Made by a program: the position numbers and the translations under genes. From Pseudomonas putida (GTDB lineage Bacteria > Pseudomonadota > Gammaproteobacteria > Pseudomonadales > Pseudomonadaceae), in assembly GCF_028682635.1 (NCBI RefSeq), contig NZ_JANHLK010000006.1, forward strand, positions 248,001 through 312,000: a stretch of 64,000 nucleotides of DNA, in the 5' to 3' direction. The notes below the pieces were generated by a model that saw only the letters and a list, made by a program, of their open reading frames with translations, had not been told where the DNA came from and made no database searches. Of the stretch, positions 20,062 to 28,984 are shown piece by piece. How positions within the stretch are numbered: position 1 is the first letter of the stretch; every line of letters starts with the position of its first letter.

Positions 20062-21665
20062 CCTTGTTTGCGTCCGTGGGAAAAGGTGATGCGAAAGCAG
20101 CCGCCCTGGCGTGATTTGAAGTCCAGGCGGGCCTGGTTGCTTTCGCACAGCTCACGGGACAGATAAAGGCCCAGGCCAGTGCCCTGGTGGCTGGTGGTGA
20201 AGAAAGGCTCGAACAATTGCGCTTGATGGTCCGGGGCCACCCCGGGTCCGTCGTCGAGGATTTCGAGGATCGGCAGCTGACTCTCGGGGTCGATGTACAA
20301 CTCAAGCCAGACCTGCGCCTGATCGTGGTTCAGGGCGCTATGGCGCCATGCATTGCGGATCAGGTTGTCGAGAATCTGCTCCAGCTGGTTCGGGTCCATC
20401 AAGGTACTGAAGTCACCGCAAGCCATGCGTAGATGGATCTTCTGGCGCTCGTTCGCCTGCTCGCGGGTTTGTGTCACGAACTGCTCCAGCCACGGCTTCA
20501 GGTCGAGTCGTTGCGCCACGGTTTGCTGGCGACGGGACAGTTGCAGGACGTTTTCGATTACCCGATTCATTCGCTGAGAGTGGTCTTGAATAATCTGCGT
20601 CAGACGTCGATCCGCGGCATTCAGTTCCTCCGATTCGCGCAATAGCTGCGCGGCGTGACTGATGGCGCCTAACGGATTGCGGATTTCATGGGCGACACCG
20701 GCGGTCAGGCGGCCGAGGGCGGCGAGTTTCAGTTGTTGAGCCTGCTGGGTGACCTGAGCGAGGTCTTCGAGAAAGACCAGGATCTGCTGATGCGGGCCAG
20801 GAGCCAGAGCAATGAAGCTCGGCTGCAGTTCAAGGCCGCTGCCGGGGATTTTCAGGCTATGCGGGCGCATCGTCGGGTTGTTGATCCACAGTTGCAGACG
20901 TTCGACCAGGGCGGGGGCCTGTTCGTCGATCCGCCGGCCTTCGAGGCGCTCGCAGCCCAGCAGGGCCAACGCACTGTGATTGGCCAGTTGCACGCGCCAT
21001 TGGTCGTCAAACACCAGAATGCCAGTACGCATGCGTTGCAGGATCAGGGCATTGAGGGCTTCCAGGCCGATGACTTCGCTGGTTTTCTGTTCTGCCAGGG
21101 TTTCGCTGACTTCCAGCCGTCGGACCAGGCCTTGCACCAGCAGTGCCGCGGCAAAACACAGGGCGCCGAGCGTGCCGATCTGCAAGTAATCGTTGGGGCT
21201 GGCGGGATGGCTGAGATTCAGCAGGAAACTCGAACCCAGGATGCCAAGTGCGCTGATGGCGGCGATCAGCAAGCCGATGCGTCCTCGCAACAAGGTATTG
21301 CTGATGGCCACCGAGACGATCAACAAGTTGCCGATGGCGCTGGCCACACCGCCACCGGCGTAGAACAACACGCAAAGCAGCAGGACATCGACCAGCGCCA
21401 GGCTGAGCAGTTGTGTCGGACGGCGGGTGTTTGCGAAGAAGACCACCAGCAGGATGTTCAGCACCAGGTACAACCCGCTGGCGTAGCGCAGCAGGTCGTC
21501 ATTGGCGGACGTCAGCAACCGGTAGTCCAGGTTGCTGGAAATCAGCAGCACCAGGGTGATGCCGATGCTCAGGCGGTAGAGGTGATAGAGGCGCAGCAGT
21601 CGCTGGGCCTGTTTGTCGCCGGGACTGGTCGTCTCAGCGATCACTGGAGCCTGGGCCTTGCTCAA
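20058..21665 (-). CDS. pilS: Sensor histidine kinase PilS
   Basis: This 535-residue inner-membrane kinase has about six transmembrane segments in residues 35-180, a PAS domain (LILQRMRTGILVFDDQWRVQ), the phospho-acceptor His326 in AGVAHEIRNPLGAISHAAQL and a C-terminal ATPase domain (DNLIRNAWRHS, DDGPGV, GTGLGLYLSREL). In P. aeruginosa PilS senses PilA in the membrane and controls PilR. It overlaps a small membrane-protein gene upstream by 32 bases and pilR downstream by four. Confidence 0.94.
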   Translation of the reverse strand: MSKAQAPVIAETTSPGDKQAQRLLRLYHLYRLSIGITLVLLISSNLDYRLLTSANDDLLRYASGLYLVLNILLVVFFANTRRPTQLLSLALVDVLLLCVLFYAGGGVASAIGNLLIVSVAISNTLLRGRIGLLIAAISALGILGSSFLLNLSHPASPNDYLQIGTLGALCFAAALLVQGLVRRLEVSETLAEQKTSEVIGLEALNALILQRMRTGILVFDDQWRVQLANHSALALLGCERLEGRRIDEQAPALVERLQLWINNPTMRPHSLKIPGSGLELQPSFIALAPGPHQQILVFLEDLAQVTQQAQQLKLAALGRLTAGVAHEIRNPLGAISHAAQLLRESEELNAADRRLTQIIQDHSQRMNRVIENVLQLSRRQQTVAQRLDLKPWLEQFVTQTREQANERQKIHLRMACGDFSTLMDPNQLEQILDNLIRNAWRHSALNHDQAQVWLELYIDPESQLPILEILDDGPGVAPDHQAQLFEPFFTTSHQGTGLGLYLSRELCESNQARLDFKSRQGGCFRITFSHGRKQG

Positions 21666-21867
21666 GGTGAGCCTGGCTGCAATACCACTGTTGTTGAAGG
21701 CTCAGCGCACGGTCGCGGGGCAGGTGCACGCCGCAATGGGCGCAGCGGACCATGGGCGCCGCTTCCAGCTCGGCGGAGGACTTGGGTGCAGAGACCTGGC
21801 GCTTGTACTTGCGCCAGAACCAGACAGCGGCGGCAATCACTGCGATCCAGAATAGTAAACGAAGCAT
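21634..21867 (-). CDS. PP0621-family small membrane protein
   Basis: This 77-residue protein has one N-terminal transmembrane helix (LLFWIAVIAAAVWFWRKY) and a small metal-binding-like module with CAHCG and WYCSQAH, which resembles a treble-clef or YHS/MYND-type knuckle. The function is unknown. It is conserved upstream of pilS in Pseudomonas and overlaps the pilS start, so the two are probably made together. Confidence 0.75.
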   Translation of the reverse strand: MLRLLFWIAVIAAAVWFWRKYKRQVSAPKSSAELEAAPMVRCAHCGVHLPRDRALSLQQQWYCSQAHLEQGPGSSDR

Positions 21868-21960
21868 GGTGAGCTGCTTTATGACGGATGAGCCGCCAGT
21901 TTAGCCAAGGACATGACAGGCGCACAGCGTATTCGCGCGGCATAAAAACGGCGCAATAAA

Positions 21961-21986
21961 AAAGGGAGACTCGAGCGTCTCCCTTT
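21961..21986 (-). terminator. Terminator after bamD
   Basis: A 10-12 base-pair hairpin (AAAGGGAGAC with GTCTCCCTTT) is followed on the reverse strand by a T-tract. It lies 16 bases beyond the bamD stop. Confidence 0.85.
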
Positions 21987-22002
21987 CTGTACCACCGTCG
22001 TA

Positions 22003-23025
22003 TCAGTCGAATACGCCGAAGGTCATGTAGCTGAACCACGAGCGGTCTTCGTTGTTGCCCTCGGCCTCGTGATCCTCTTCCTCGATCACATCGCCGTTGC
22101 CGTCTTTAGGCTTGAGCTCGCTCGGAATCGCGTCCTTGGCATCCTGGAACTGCTTCTGCACGTCCTGGTTGGCGCGGGTTTCTCCCGGCGGCAGCGGCGG
22201 ACGGGATTCGATCAGGCCCAGGGTGGCCTTGCTCAGCCACGAACGGTTGTCGGCTTCGGCGACCGATGGCACGAACTGACCGTCCACCAGGCTTGGGTGG
22301 TTCGGGTAGTTGAGCTTCAGGGTTTCGAGGCTGGTGGCAGCCAGTTCATCCAGGTGCAGGCGCTGGTAGGCCTCGGTCATCACCGCCAGGCCGTCGCCGA
22401 CCGCAGGGGTTTCCTGGAAGTTTTCCACCACGTAGCGACCGCGGTTCGCGGCGGCGACGTAGGCCTGACGGGTCAGGTAATAGTCGGCCACGTGGATTTC
22501 GTAGGCGGCCAGCAGGTTGCGCAGGTAGATCATGCGCTGCTTGGCGTCCGGCGCATAACGGCTGTTGGGGAAACGGCTGGTCAGCTGCGCGAACTCGTTG
22601 TAGGAGTCGCGAGCGGCACCCGGGTCACGCTTGGTCATGTCCAGCGGCAGGAAACGCGAGAGCAGGCCAACGTCCTGGTCAAAAGACGTCAGGCCCTTGA
22701 GGTAGTAAGCGTAATCGACGTTCGGGTGCTGTGGGTGCAGGCGAATGAAGCGCTCGGCAGCGGCCTTGGCGGCTTCCGGTTCGGCGTTCTTGTAGTTGGC
22801 GTAGATCAGCTCCAACTGGGCCTGATCGGCATAACGGCCGAACGGATAGCGCGATTCCAGAGCCTTCAGCTTGGCAGTGGCGCTGGTGTAGCTATTATTG
22901 TCCAGATCGGCTTGAGCCTGTTGGTACAACTCGACTTCGCTCAGGTTTTCGTCTACGACTTCCTTCGAAGAGCAAGCAGCGGTCAATGCGAGGATGGCGA
23001 TCAGCAGCAGGTGTTTCACTTGCAT
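22003..23025 (-). CDS. bamD: Outer membrane assembly lipoprotein BamD
   Basis: BamD is an essential partner of BamA in outer-membrane protein insertion. The 340-residue precursor starts [20 protein letters not shown], with the lipidated Cys18. Five TPR-like repeats follow ([52 protein letters not shown]). The C-terminus beyond about 265 is an acidic, low-complexity Pseudomonas extension. The ATG at 23023-23025 places the lipobox correctly; the open frame continues upstream without signal-like sequence. It is divergent from rluD over 151 bases. Confidence 0.95.
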   Translation of the reverse strand: MQVKHLLLIAILALTAACSSKEVVDENLSEVELYQQAQADLDNNSYTSATAKLKALESRYPFGRYADQAQLELIYANYKNAEPEAAKAAAERFIRLHPQHPNVDYAYYLKGLTSFDQDVGLLSRFLPLDMTKRDPGAARDSYNEFAQLTSRFPNSRYAPDAKQRMIYLRNLLAAYEIHVADYYLTRQAYVAAANRGRYVVENFQETPAVGDGLAVMTEAYQRLHLDELAATSLETLKLNYPNHPSLVDGQFVPSVAEADNRSWLSKATLGLIESRPPLPPGETRANQDVQKQFQDAKDAIPSELKPKDGNGDVIEEEDHEAEGNNEDRSWFSYMTFGVFD

Positions 23026-23176
23026 GGCGGCTTGCGTCCCTATGACGGCCGCTGTCTTGGGCGAGGCCGTCCTGTTATGATGAGCGCCCCGTTGAATAGC
23101 CTCGGGGCAAAAGACGCCGTATTTAACCACAAGCGCGCAGCCGAAACCAAAGGCTGTGCCGACGCCTAGTCCGAGC

Positions 23177-24139
23177 ATGTCCGATAAAATTGAACTTAGC
23201 GCAGAGGTGCCGTCCGAATTGGGCGGCCAACGCCTCGATCAAGTCGCCGCACAATTATTCGCTGAGCACTCGCGCTCGCGCCTTTCCGCCTGGATCAAAG
23301 ACGGCCGCCTGACTGTGGATGGGGCGGTTGTCCGCCCGCGAGACATCGTTCACGGTGGCGCCATTCTTGAACTCACTGCCGAGCAGGAAGCTCAGGGCGA
23401 ATGGGTCGCTCAAGACATCGCCCTGGACATCGTCTATGAAGACGACGACATCCTGGTGATCAACAAGCCTGCGGGCCTGGTGGTTCACCCGGCTGCTGGC
23501 CACGCTGATGGCACCTTGCTCAACGCCTTGCTGCACCACGTGCCGGACATCATCAATGTGCCTCGCGCCGGTATCGTGCATCGCCTGGACAAGGACACCA
23601 CCGGTCTGATGGTGGTGGCCAAGACCATTCAGGCGCAGACGCAGCTGGTTACACAGTTGCAGAGCCGCAGCGTCAGCCGGATCTACGAGTGCATCGTGAT
23701 CGGCGTGGTGACGGCTGGCGGCAAGATCAATGCGCCGATCGGTCGTCATGGCCAGCAACGCCAGCGCATGGCCGTGATGGAAGGTGGCAAGCAGGCCGTC
23801 AGCCATTACCGCGTGCTTGAGCGTTTCCGTTCCCACACCCACGTGCGGGTGAAGCTGGAAACCGGTCGTACACACCAGATTCGCGTGCACATGGCGCACA
23901 TAAACTTCCCGTTGGTCGGAGACCCTGCCTACGGCGGTCGTTTCCGCATTCCGCCGGCCGCCAACCCGACCATGGTCGAGTCGCTGAAGAATTTCCCGCG
24001 TCAGGCGCTGCATGCGCGGTTCCTCGAGCTGGATCACCCAACCACCGGTGAGCGCATGAGCTGGGAATCGCCGTTGCCGGAAGATTTCGTCTGGTTGCTG
24101 ACCCTGCTCAAGCAAGACCGCGAGGCGTTTGTCGGATGA
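23177..24139 (+). CDS. rluD: 23S rRNA pseudouridine synthase RluD
   Basis: RluD converts uridines 1911, 1915 and 1917 of 23S rRNA to pseudouridine. The 320-residue protein has an N-terminal S4 RNA-binding domain ([13 protein letters not shown]) and the catalytic [16 protein letters not shown] motif with its aspartate, then [10 protein letters not shown]. The start ATG at 23177 gives [11 protein letters not shown]. It overlaps pgeF by four bases. Confidence 0.95.
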   Translation: MSDKIELSAEVPSELGGQRLDQVAAQLFAEHSRSRLSAWIKDGRLTVDGAVVRPRDIVHGGAILELTAEQEAQGEWVAQDIALDIVYEDDDILVINKPAGLVVHPAAGHADGTLLNALLHHVPDIINVPRAGIVHRLDKDTTGLMVVAKTIQAQTQLVTQLQSRSVSRIYECIVIGVVTAGGKINAPIGRHGQQRQRMAVMEGGKQAVSHYRVLERFRSHTHVRVKLETGRTHQIRVHMAHINFPLVGDPAYGGRFRIPPAANPTMVESLKNFPRQALHARFLELDHPTTGERMSWESPLPEDFVWLLTLLKQDREAFVG

Positions 24140-24861
24140 GTGACTGGCTGATTCCTGACTGGCCCGCGCCGGCCGGGGTCAAAGCCTGTGTCACCACCCG
24201 TGCGGGCGGCGTCAGCCTGGCGCCGTTCGACAGCCTCAATCTTGGTGATCACGTCGACGACAGCCCCGAAGCTGTCGCCGAAAATCGCCGGCGTCTGACT
24301 GATTGTTTTTCGATTCAACCGGCCTGGCTGCAGCAGGTCCACGGCGTTGTCGTGGCGCATGCCGATCCGAGCCGGGTGGACACTGCCGATGCCAGTTGGA
24401 CCTCAACGCCGGGCATTGCCTGTGCGGCGATGACTGCGGACTGCCTGCCTGCGTTGTTTTGCGACCGTGCCGGTACGCGTGTCGCGGCGGCCCATGCCGG
24501 TTGGCGCGGGTTGGCGGCGGGGGTGCTGGAAGCGACCCTCGACAGACTGGACGTGCCACCTGCCGAGGTTTTGGTCTGGCTTGGCCCGGCCATTGGTCCG
24601 AAAGCCTTCGAAGTCGGCCCGGAAGTGCGGGCAACCTTCGTCGAGCAACTGCCCGAAGCTGCTCAAGCTTTTGCGCCGAGTCAAAACCCCGGCAAGTTCA
24701 TGGCCGACATCTATACGCTGGCGCGCTTGCGCCTGGCAGCCCGTGGTGTAACCGCTGTCTACGGCGGCGGGTTCTGCACCGTCACCGATCCACGCTTCTT
24801 TTCCTATCGCCGTGCGCCTCGCACTGGTCGGTTTGCCTCCCTTATCTGGCTCGAACGCTAG
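24136..24861 (+). CDS. pgeF: Peptidoglycan editing factor PgeF (YfiH/LACC1 family)
   Basis: This 241-residue Cu-oxidase_4-family protein (formerly annotated as polyphenol oxidase) is implicated in correcting misincorporated amino acids in peptidoglycan precursors, and homologues have purine nucleoside phosphorylase activity. Metal and catalytic motifs are QQVHGVVV, MTADCLPALF, HAGWRGLAAG and GPAIGPKAFEVG. It overlaps rluD and is translationally coupled to it, as in many gammaproteobacteria. Confidence 0.9.
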   Translation: MSDWLIPDWPAPAGVKACVTTRAGGVSLAPFDSLNLGDHVDDSPEAVAENRRRLTDCFSIQPAWLQQVHGVVVAHADPSRVDTADASWTSTPGIACAAMTADCLPALFCDRAGTRVAAAHAGWRGLAAGVLEATLDRLDVPPAEVLVWLGPAIGPKAFEVGPEVRATFVEQLPEAAQAFAPSQNPGKFMADIYTLARLRLAARGVTAVYGGGFCTVTDPRFFSYRRAPRTGRFASLIWLER

Positions 24862-24891
24862 ACTTGTCTGACCTGCATCAACGTCTCGACG

Positions 24892-24921
24892 CTTGAAACT
24901 CCCAGAATCGACCGCATCTAT
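24892..24921 (+). promoter_or_regulatory. Probable sigma-32 heat-shock promoter of clpB
   Basis: CTTGAAA at 24892-24898 and CCGCATCT at 24912-24919, 13 bases apart, match the RpoH consensus (CTTGAAA and CCCCATNT) with a single mismatch. It is 70 bases upstream of clpB. Confidence 0.75.
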
Positions 24922-24991
24922 TGTGGTATCTGGCAGGTTTCTTCATTCAGGATGTTTTATAGGTCCGGCCTGCTCAAAAGGAAGGTGACCC

Positions 24992-27556
24992 ATGCGTATA
25001 GACCGTTTAACCAGCAAATTGCAGTTAGCGTTGTCCGATGCCCAATCCCTGGCCGTCGGTCTCGATCATCCGGCCATTGAGCCGGCGCACTTGATGCAAG
25101 CCCTGCTCGAGCAACAGGGCGGCTCGATCAAGCCCCTGCTGATGCAGGTGGGCTTCGACGTCAACAGCCTGCGTAAAGAGCTGACCAAAGAGCTCGACCA
25201 GCTCCCGAAAATTCAGAATCCGACCGGCGACGTGAACATGTCGCAGGATCTGGCGCGCCTGCTCAACCAGGCCGATCGCCTGGCCCAGCAAAAGGGCGAC
25301 CAGTTCATTTCCAGCGAACTGGTGCTGCTCGCCGCCATGGACGAGAACAGCAAGATCGGCAAGCTGTTGCTCGGCCAGGGCGTGAGCAAGAAAGCCCTGG
25401 AAAACGCGATCAACAACCTGCGTGGCGGTGAGGCAGTCAATGACGCTAACCACGAGGAAGCGCGCCAGGCCCTGGACAAATACACCGTCGACCTGACCAA
25501 GCGTGCCGAGGAGGGCAAGCTCGATCCGGTAATCGGCCGTGACGATGAAATTCGTCGCACTATCCAGGTGCTGCAACGCCGCACCAAGAACAACCCGGTG
25601 CTGATCGGTGAACCTGGCGTCGGTAAGACCGCCATCGCCGAAGGCCTGGCCCAGCGCATCATCAATGGCGAAGTGCCGGACGGCCTCAAGGGCAAGCGCC
25701 TGCTGTCTCTGGACATGGGGGCATTGATTGCCGGTGCCAAGTATCGCGGTGAGTTCGAAGAACGCCTGAAATCCCTGCTCAACGAGCTGTCGAAGCAGGA
25801 AGGGCAGATCATCCTGTTCATCGACGAACTGCACACCATGGTCGGCGCCGGTAAAGGCGAGGGCTCGATGGATGCGGGCAACATGCTCAAGCCAGCCCTG
25901 GCGCGTGGCGAACTGCACTGCGTCGGTGCCACCACGCTCAACGAGTACCGTCAATACATAGAGAAGGACGCCGCCCTTGAGCGACGCTTCCAGAAAGTGC
26001 TGGTGGACGAGCCGAGCGAAGAAGACACCATCGCCATCCTGCGCGGCCTGAAAGAACGCTATGAGGTCCACCACAAGGTGGCGATCACCGACGGCGCGAT
26101 CATTGCGGCGGCCAAGCTCAGCCATCGCTATATCACTGACCGGCAGTTGCCGGACAAGGCCATCGACCTGATCGACGAGGCCGCCAGCCGCATCCGCATG
26201 GAGATCGACTCCAAGCCGGAGGTGCTGGACCGCCTGGAACGACGTTTGATCCAGCTGAAGGTGGAATCCCAGGCGCTGAAGAAAGAAAGCGACGACGCAG
26301 CGAAGAAACGCCTGGAAAAACTCCAGGAAGAAATCGCCCGCCTCGAGCGTGAGTACTCGGACCTGGAAGAAATCTGGAACTCGGAAAAAGCCGAGGTTCA
26401 GGGTTCTGCGCAAATCCAGCAGAAGATCGAACAGTCCCGTCAGGAACTGGAAGCCGCTCGCCGCAAAGGCGACCTGAACCGCATGGCCGAGTTGCAGTAC
26501 GGGGTGATCCCGGACCTGGAGCGCAGCCTGCAAATGGTCGACCAGCATGGAAAACCTGAAAACCAGTTGCTGCGCAGCAAGGTGACTGAAGAAGAGATCG
26601 CCGAAGTCGTGTCGAAGTGGACCGGTATTCCCGTGTCGAAAATGCTCGAAGGCGAGCGCGAAAAACTGATGAAGATGGAAAGCCTGTTGCACCAGCGTGT
26701 GATCGGCCAGGACGAAGCGGTGGTGGCCGTGTCCAACGCGGTGCGGCGTTCCCGCGCCGGGTTGTCCGACCCGAATCGCCCGAGCGGCTCGTTCATGTTC
26801 CTCGGCCCGACCGGTGTCGGTAAAACCGAGCTGTGCAAGGCGCTGGCTGAATTTCTCTTTGATACCGAAGAGGCGATGGTGCGGATCGACATGTCCGAGT
26901 TCATGGAGAAACATTCCGTGGCTCGCCTGATCGGTGCGCCACCAGGCTACGTCGGTTACGAGGAGGGCGGTTACCTGACCGAGGCGGTGCGTCGCAAGCC
27001 ATACTCGGTGATCCTCATGGACGAAGTCGAGAAGGCGCACCCGGATGTGTTCAACATCCTGTTGCAGGTGCTGGAAGACGGTCGCTTGACCGACAGCCAT
27101 GGCCGCACGGTGGACTTCAAGAACACCGTGATTGTCATGACCTCCAACCTGGGTTCGGTGCAGATCCAGGAACTGGTGGGTGATCGTGAGGCGCAGCGCG
27201 CGGCGGTGATGGATGCGATTTCCAGCCACTTCCGGCCGGAGTTCATCAACCGGGTCGACGAAGTGGTGATCTTCGAGCCTTTGGCGCGGGATCAGATTGC
27301 TGGCATCACCGAGATCCAGTTGGGTCGCCTGCGCAGTCGCCTGACCGAGCGGGAGCTGAAGCTTGAACTGAGCCCCGAGGCCATGGATAAGCTGATCGCG
27401 GTCGGCTACGACCCGGTGTACGGCGCACGGCCGCTCAAGAGGGCTATACAGCGCTGGATCGAGAACCCGCTGGCGCAGTTGATCCTTTCCGGTCGATTCA
27501 TGCCGGGTGACACCGCTCAGGGCGTGGTGGAAAACGACGAAATCGTCTTCGTCTGA
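24992..27556 (+). CDS. clpB: Disaggregase chaperone ClpB
   Basis: This 854-residue Hsp100 protein works with DnaK to dissolve protein aggregates. The N-terminal Clp repeat domain comes first, then AAA-1 with Walker A GEPGVGKT at 206-213, the coiled-coil middle domain (about 400-520, rich in [23 protein letters not shown] sequence) and AAA-2 with GPTGVGKT at 605-612 and substrate loop GYVGYEEGG. The ATG follows GGAAGGTGACC. A heat-shock promoter lies upstream and a terminator directly after it. Confidence 0.98.
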   Translation: MRIDRLTSKLQLALSDAQSLAVGLDHPAIEPAHLMQALLEQQGGSIKPLLMQVGFDVNSLRKELTKELDQLPKIQNPTGDVNMSQDLARLLNQADRLAQQKGDQFISSELVLLAAMDENSKIGKLLLGQGVSKKALENAINNLRGGEAVNDANHEEARQALDKYTVDLTKRAEEGKLDPVIGRDDEIRRTIQVLQRRTKNNPVLIGEPGVGKTAIAEGLAQRIINGEVPDGLKGKRLLSLDMGALIAGAKYRGEFEERLKSLLNELSKQEGQIILFIDELHTMVGAGKGEGSMDAGNMLKPALARGELHCVGATTLNEYRQYIEKDAALERRFQKVLVDEPSEEDTIAILRGLKERYEVHHKVAITDGAIIAAAKLSHRYITDRQLPDKAIDLIDEAASRIRMEIDSKPEVLDRLERRLIQLKVESQALKKESDDAAKKRLEKLQEEIARLEREYSDLEEIWNSEKAEVQGSAQIQQKIEQSRQELEAARRKGDLNRMAELQYGVIPDLERSLQMVDQHGKPENQLLRSKVTEEEIAEVVSKWTGIPVSKMLEGEREKLMKMESLLHQRVIGQDEAVVAVSNAVRRSRAGLSDPNRPSGSFMFLGPTGVGKTELCKALAEFLFDTEEAMVRIDMSEFMEKHSVARLIGAPPGYVGYEEGGYLTEAVRRKPYSVILMDEVEKAHPDVFNILLQVLEDGRLTDSHGRTVDFKNTVIVMTSNLGSVQIQELVGDREAQRAAVMDAISSHFRPEFINRVDEVVIFEPLARDQIAGITEIQLGRLRSRLTERELKLELSPEAMDKLIAVGYDPVYGARPLKRAIQRWIENPLAQLILSGRFMPGDTAQGVVENDEIVFV

Positions 27557-27577
27557 TCCGTAACCGCAGCAAAATCG

Positions 27578-27607
27578 AAAAGGCCTCGCACAACGAGGCC
27601 TTTTTTT
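27578..27607 (+). terminator. Terminator after clpB
   Basis: Arms AAAAGGCCTCG and CGAGGCCTTTT are followed by a run of T, 21 bases after the clpB stop. Confidence 0.9.
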
Positions 27608-27739
27608 CATTCAGGCTGTTGAACTCTAAGGAAAAGGCTTGTAAAGTGCGCCCCGCAGTAAGTCACCCGCCAGGGTTTCTGCTTCAGGCAGGAATCTAAA
27701 ATAAGTTGCAAATCATTAACTTGAATGCAAATTAGGGGG

Positions 27740-27767
27740 TTGACAGAGGTGCTGAAGATTGTAGAAT
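27740..27767 (+). promoter_or_regulatory. Strong sigma-70 promoter of the tRNA operon
   Basis: A consensus TTGACA at 27740-27745 is followed after 16 bases by TAGAAT at 27762-27767. A GC-rich GCGCGCC downstream resembles the stringent discriminator of stable-RNA promoters. It lies about 90 bases before tRNA-Asn. Confidence 0.8.
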
Positions 27768-27855
27768 AGCGCGCCTCAGACACACGAACGCAGCGATGCG
27801 AACGGGTCGAAGAGAACGCAGTAAAGCTACAAAGTTGTAAATTGAAATGTGTAGT

Positions 27856-27931
27856 TCCGTGATAGCTCAGTCGGTAGAGCAAATGACTGTTAATCATTGG
27901 GTCCCAGGTTCGAGTCCTGGTCACGGAGCCA
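27856..27931 (+). tRNA. tRNA-Asn (GTT)
   Basis: A 76-base cloverleaf with the acceptor TCCGTGA pairing with TCACGGA, an encoded CCA end, anticodon GTT in CTGTTAA and T-loop GGTTCGAGTCC. It is the first gene of the tRNA operon. Confidence 0.97.
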
Positions 27932-27940
27932 ATTTCAAGC

Positions 27941-28017
27941 CGGGGTATAGCGCAGTCCGGTAGCGCGCCTGCTTTGGGAGCAGGATGTCAGGAGTTCGAA
28001 TCCCCTTACCCCGACCA
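27941..28017 (+). tRNA. tRNA-Pro (TGG), copy 1
   Basis: A 77-base cloverleaf with acceptor CGGGGTA, anticodon TGG in CTTTGGGAG, T-arm GAGTTCGAATCC and encoded CCA. It lies nine bases after tRNA-Asn. Three further identical copies follow downstream. Confidence 0.97.
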
Positions 28018-28022
28018 TTTTT

Positions 28023-28098
28023 GGGTCGTTAGCTCAGTTGGTAGAGCAGTTGGCTTTTAACCAATTGGTCGTAGGTTCGAATCCCACACGACCCACCA
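28023..28098 (+). tRNA. tRNA-Lys (TTT)
   Basis: A 76-base cloverleaf with acceptor GGGTCGT, anticodon TTT in GCTTTTAAC, T-arm GGTTCGAATCC and encoded CCA. Confidence 0.97.
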
Positions 28099-28162
28099 TT
28101 TTTGAAACCAGTTAGCGCTGGAATCGAATCTTAAGATCAGAGGCCAAAAGCGCTGATCGAAG

Positions 28163-28193
28163 AAGGCGACTTTAGTTAGGTCGCCTTTTTTTT
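28163..28193 (+). terminator. Terminator after the Asn-Pro-Lys tRNAs
   Basis: Arms AAGGCGAC and GTCGCCTT are followed by eight T. The right arm only, with its T-run, recurs at 28478-28493 and 28777-28792 because it lies inside the 299-base duplicated unit; the left arm is lost there, so those copies cannot form this hairpin. Confidence 0.75.
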
Positions 28194-28195
28194 AC

Positions 28196-28272
28196 CGGGG
28201 TATAGCGCAGTCCGGTAGCGCGCCTGCTTTGGGAGCAGGATGTCAGGAGTTCGAATCCCCTTACCCCGACCA
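28196..28272 (+). tRNA. tRNA-Pro (TGG), copy 2
   Basis: Identical over all 77 bases to the copy at 27941. It is preceded only by the T-run of the terminator, so its promoter is either read-through or internal to the duplicated unit. Confidence 0.95.
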
Positions 28273-28347
28273 TATTAAAAATCCTCGTGTCGAAAGATAC
28301 GGGGATTTTTTTTGCCTGCGAAAATTTCCAGAACACTGCAAAACCAA

Positions 28348-28437
28348 TGTGGGAGCCAGCCTGCTGGCGATGGCGCCATGTCAGTCAACATCGATGGTGA
28401 CTGATTCGACGCTATCGCCAGCAGGCTGGCTCCCACA
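28348..28437. repeat. REP/BIME palindrome, GCCAGCCTGCTGGCGAT type (unit 1)
   Basis: A 90-base inverted repeat starting TGTGGGAGCCAGCCTGCTGG with its mirror at the right end. A copy lies 299 bases downstream. Confidence 0.9.
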
Positions 28438-28494
28438 GTTTTAAATCAGTGCAGCTTCAGCCGCGGCTCTTTGGTTAGGTCGCCTTTTTTTTAC

Positions 28495-28571
28495 CGGGGT
28501 ATAGCGCAGTCCGGTAGCGCGCCTGCTTTGGGAGCAGGATGTCAGGAGTTCGAATCCCCTTACCCCGACCA
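28495..28571 (+). tRNA. tRNA-Pro (TGG), copy 3
   Basis: Identical to the other copies; it starts exactly 299 bases after copy 2 and lies in the second tandem unit. Confidence 0.95.
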
Positions 28572-28646
28572 TATTAAAAATCCTCGTGTCGAAAGATACG
28601 GGGATTTTTTTTGCCTGCGAAAATTTCCAGAACACTGCAAAACCAA

Positions 28647-28736
28647 TGTGGGAGCCAGCCTGCTGGCGATGGCGCCATGTCAGTCAACATCGATGGTGAC
28701 TGATTCGACGCTATCGCCAGCAGGCTGGCTCCCACA
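28647..28736. repeat. REP/BIME palindrome, GCCAGCCTGCTGGCGAT type (unit 2)
   Basis: Same 90-base element as at 28348-28437, in the second tandem unit. Confidence 0.9.
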
Positions 28737-28793
28737 GTTTTAAATCAGTGCAGCTTCAGCCGCGGCTCTTTGGTTAGGTCGCCTTTTTTTTAC

Positions 28794-28870
28794 CGGGGTA
28801 TAGCGCAGTCCGGTAGCGCGCCTGCTTTGGGAGCAGGATGTCAGGAGTTCGAATCCCCTTACCCCGACCA
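28794..28870 (+). tRNA. tRNA-Pro (TGG), copy 4
   Basis: Identical to the other copies; it starts 299 bases after copy 3. It is followed by the same hairpin and T-run. Confidence 0.95.
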
Positions 28871-28947
28871 TATTAAAAATCCTCGTGTCGAAAGATACGG
28901 GGATTTTTTTTTGCCTGCGAAAATTTCCAGAACACTGCAAAAACAAA

Positions 28948-28975
28948 TGTGGGAGCGAGCAAGCCCGCTCCCACA
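28948..28975. repeat. Single short REP palindrome in the third unit
   Basis: TGTGGGAGCGAGC is followed directly by its near-mirror GCCCGCTCCCACA, a compact 28-base palindrome of a different subtype from the BIMEs in units 1 and 2. It lies nine bases past the ndh stop. Confidence 0.8.
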
Positions 28976-28984
28976 GGTTTTAAA

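Noticed and set aside
25025..27610. 861-codon reverse open frame
   Set aside because: Antisense shadow of clpB.
28441..28946. Reading frames antisense to tRNA-Pro, containing GVRGFELLTSC-type sequence
   Set aside because: They are translations of the tRNA gene's complement, a common false protein, and simply repeat with the 299-base unit.
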